In this document: piece after piece, positions 14,734 to 15,239 of the stretch
Layout of the letters: each line of letters starts with the position of its first letter
How positions within the stretch are numbered: position 1 is the stretch's first letter
DNA from: Oscillospiraceae bacterium
GTDB lineage: Bacteria > Bacillota > Clostridia > Oscillospirales > Ruminococcaceae
Assembly (NCBI GenBank): GCA_018110855.1
Contig: JAGBFZ010000071.1
Location: forward strand, 1 to 15,239
DNA length: 15,239 nucleotides
Direction of reading: 5' to 3'
Made by a program: the position numbers and the translations under genes
The notes under the pieces: generated by a model
The model's database searches: none
What the model saw: only the letters and a program-made list of their open reading frames with translations
Told to the model about the DNA's origin: nothing

Positions 14734-14760
14734 GCTTGAGAGAGCATGAGGTTCTCAAGC
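14734..14760 (+). repeat. Leader hairpin overlapping the 5' end of tRNA-Thr
   Basis: GCTTGAGA (14734-14741) is complementary to TCTCAAGC (14753-14760). The right arm includes the first two bases of the tRNA acceptor stem, so this fold and the mature tRNA fold exclude each other at those positions. It may affect 5' processing, or be chance. Confidence 0.35.
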
Positions 14761-14834
14761 TGGTGTAGCTCAGTTGGTAGAGCAGCTGATTTGTAATCAG
14801 CAGGTCGGGGGTTCAAGTCCGTCCACCAGCTCCA
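14759..14834 (+). tRNA. tRNA-Thr (anticodon TGT)
   Basis: A 76-base cloverleaf with encoded CCA. The acceptor stem is GCTGGTG/CACCAGC, the D arm GCTC/GAGC, the anticodon stem GCTGA/TCAGC with loop TTTGTAA (anticodon TGT, reads ACA), and the T loop TTCAAGT. The T stem is GGGGG/CCGTC, which leaves a G-G mismatch in the middle and one G-T wobble. Confidence 0.95.
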
Positions 14835-14838
14835 TTAT

Positions 14839-14922
14839 GGAAGAGTTCCCGAGTGGCCAAAGGGGGCAGACTGTAAATCTGTTGCTTCGGCTTCGGTGGT
14901 TCGAATCCACCCTCTTCCACCA
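14839..14922 (+). tRNA. tRNA-Tyr (anticodon GTA)
   Basis: An 84-base class II tRNA with encoded CCA and a long variable arm. The acceptor stem is GGAAGAG/CTCTTCC, the anticodon loop contains GTA (reads TAC/TAT), and the T stem is GGTGG/CCACC around TTCGAAT. It follows tRNA-Thr after four bases, so both are processed from one transcript. Confidence 0.95.
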
Positions 14923-14929
14923 GTAAATT

Positions 14930-14960
14930 GCCTTGCAGGTTTTTCCTGCAAGGCTTTTTT
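14930..14960 (+). terminator. Rho-independent terminator of the tRNA unit
   Basis: A perfect 10-bp stem GCCTTGCAGG/CCTGCAAGGC (14930-14939 and 14945-14954) with a TTTTT loop, followed directly by six T (14955-14960). It lies seven bases after tRNA-Tyr. Confidence 0.93.
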
Positions 14961-15010
14961 ATGCAAAGACGGATTTGTATGGGTTTTATAGAAAATCACG
15001 CAAGAGTTCA

Positions 15011-15029
15011 ATATTATCGGGCATAATAT
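15011..15029. repeat. AT-rich dyad upstream of typA
   Basis: ATATTAT and ATAATAT form perfect 7-bp arms around CGGGC. It lies in the 127-base gap between the tRNA terminator and typA, where the promoter should be; -10-like sequences overlap it (CATAAT, TATTAT), but no convincing -35 is paired with them. Operator or promoter overlap is possible. Confidence 0.35.
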
Positions 15030-15087
15030 CCATACAATTTATATATTTTTTTACAAAAAGATTTCTTAAAATGAAAGGAAAATCCTT

Positions 15088-15239
15088 ATGGTAAGAAACG
15101 ATCTGCGAAACATTGCAATCATTGCCCATGTTGACCACGGAAAGACCACCCTCGTTGACGAAATGCTCAAGCAGGGCGGCGCTTCCAGAGAAAATCAGGA
15201 GGTCGAGGACAGAGTAATGGACTCCAACGACATTGAGCG
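15088..15239 (+). CDS. typA: Translational GTPase TypA/BipA, N-terminal part
   Basis: The first 50 codons of TypA/BipA, a ribosome-binding GTPase of the EF-G family linked to stress adaptation and 50S assembly; the rest runs off the right edge. The start [21 protein letters not shown] contains the P-loop AHVDHGKT at residues 13-20, and VMDSNDIE near residues 43-50 precedes the switch I region expected next. AAGGA lies eight bases before the ATG at 15088. Confidence 0.93.
   Translation, partial: MVRNDLRNIAIIAHVDHGKTTLVDEMLKQGGASRENQEVEDRVMDSNDIE

Noticed and set aside
14616..14816. A 66-codon open frame on the minus strand starting MNPRPADYKSAALPTELHQ
   Set aside because: This is the antisense translation of the tRNA-Thr gene, a well-known false ORF.

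Overview
The window looks like an ordinary stretch of chromosome from an endospore-forming, anaerobic-type Clostridia, most likely Oscillospiraceae/Ruminococcaceae (inference). It carries spoIIP (endospore engulfment), a YmfF/YmfH M16 peptidase pair typical of Gram-positive bacteria, a type II membrane-anchored LysM-G5-M23 cell-wall hydrolase, AAGGAGG-type ribosome binding sites and TTGACA/TATAAT promoters, often with an extended TGn -10. No phage, IS element, CRISPR array or restriction system was found.

Layout. (1) 1-7443, all minus strand: an XRE-like DNA-binding protein with a large unrecognised C-terminal part, hflX, a small two-helix membrane protein, then after a clear promoter an M16 pair (ymfF-like, ymfH-like), lgt and the start of folD, which runs off the left edge. 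Gaps are 3 to 28 nt within each block, so hflX plus the membrane protein, and ymfF-ymfH-lgt-folD, look like operons. (2) 7489-9392, minus: a monocistronic LysM-G5-M23 protein with its own promoter and terminator. (3) 9393-9932: a 540-nt divergent intergenic region rich in dyad symmetries. (4) 9933-12890, plus: a dCache chemoreceptor with terminator, a GNAT acetyltransferase and a possible 32-residue ORF. (5) 12925-13031: a bidirectional 21-bp hairpin and a second plus-strand terminator between convergent units. (6) 13029-14617, minus: spoIIP followed by a 69-residue membrane protein, behind a sequence that resembles a sigma-E (mother-cell) promoter. (7) 14696-15239, plus: a promoter, tRNA-Thr(TGT), tRNA-Tyr(GTA), a terminator and the first 50 codons of typA/bipA.

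How the genes fit together. The left block is housekeeping: ribosome-associated GTPase HflX, lipoprotein maturation (Lgt), folate one-carbon metabolism (FolD) and peptide processing (M16 pair). The M23 protein and SpoIIP are cell-wall hydrolases acting outside the membrane, SpoIIP specifically during engulfment. The chemoreceptor is solitary here: no che or flagellar genes are in the window, so its partners lie elsewhere.

I did not find a convincing new multi-gene system. The items most worth a second look are the dyad-rich region upstream of the chemoreceptor, the XRE protein with its unrecognised 400-residue C-terminal part, the 32-residue ORF, the unusual translation start of the GNAT gene, and the 69-residue protein behind spoIIP.
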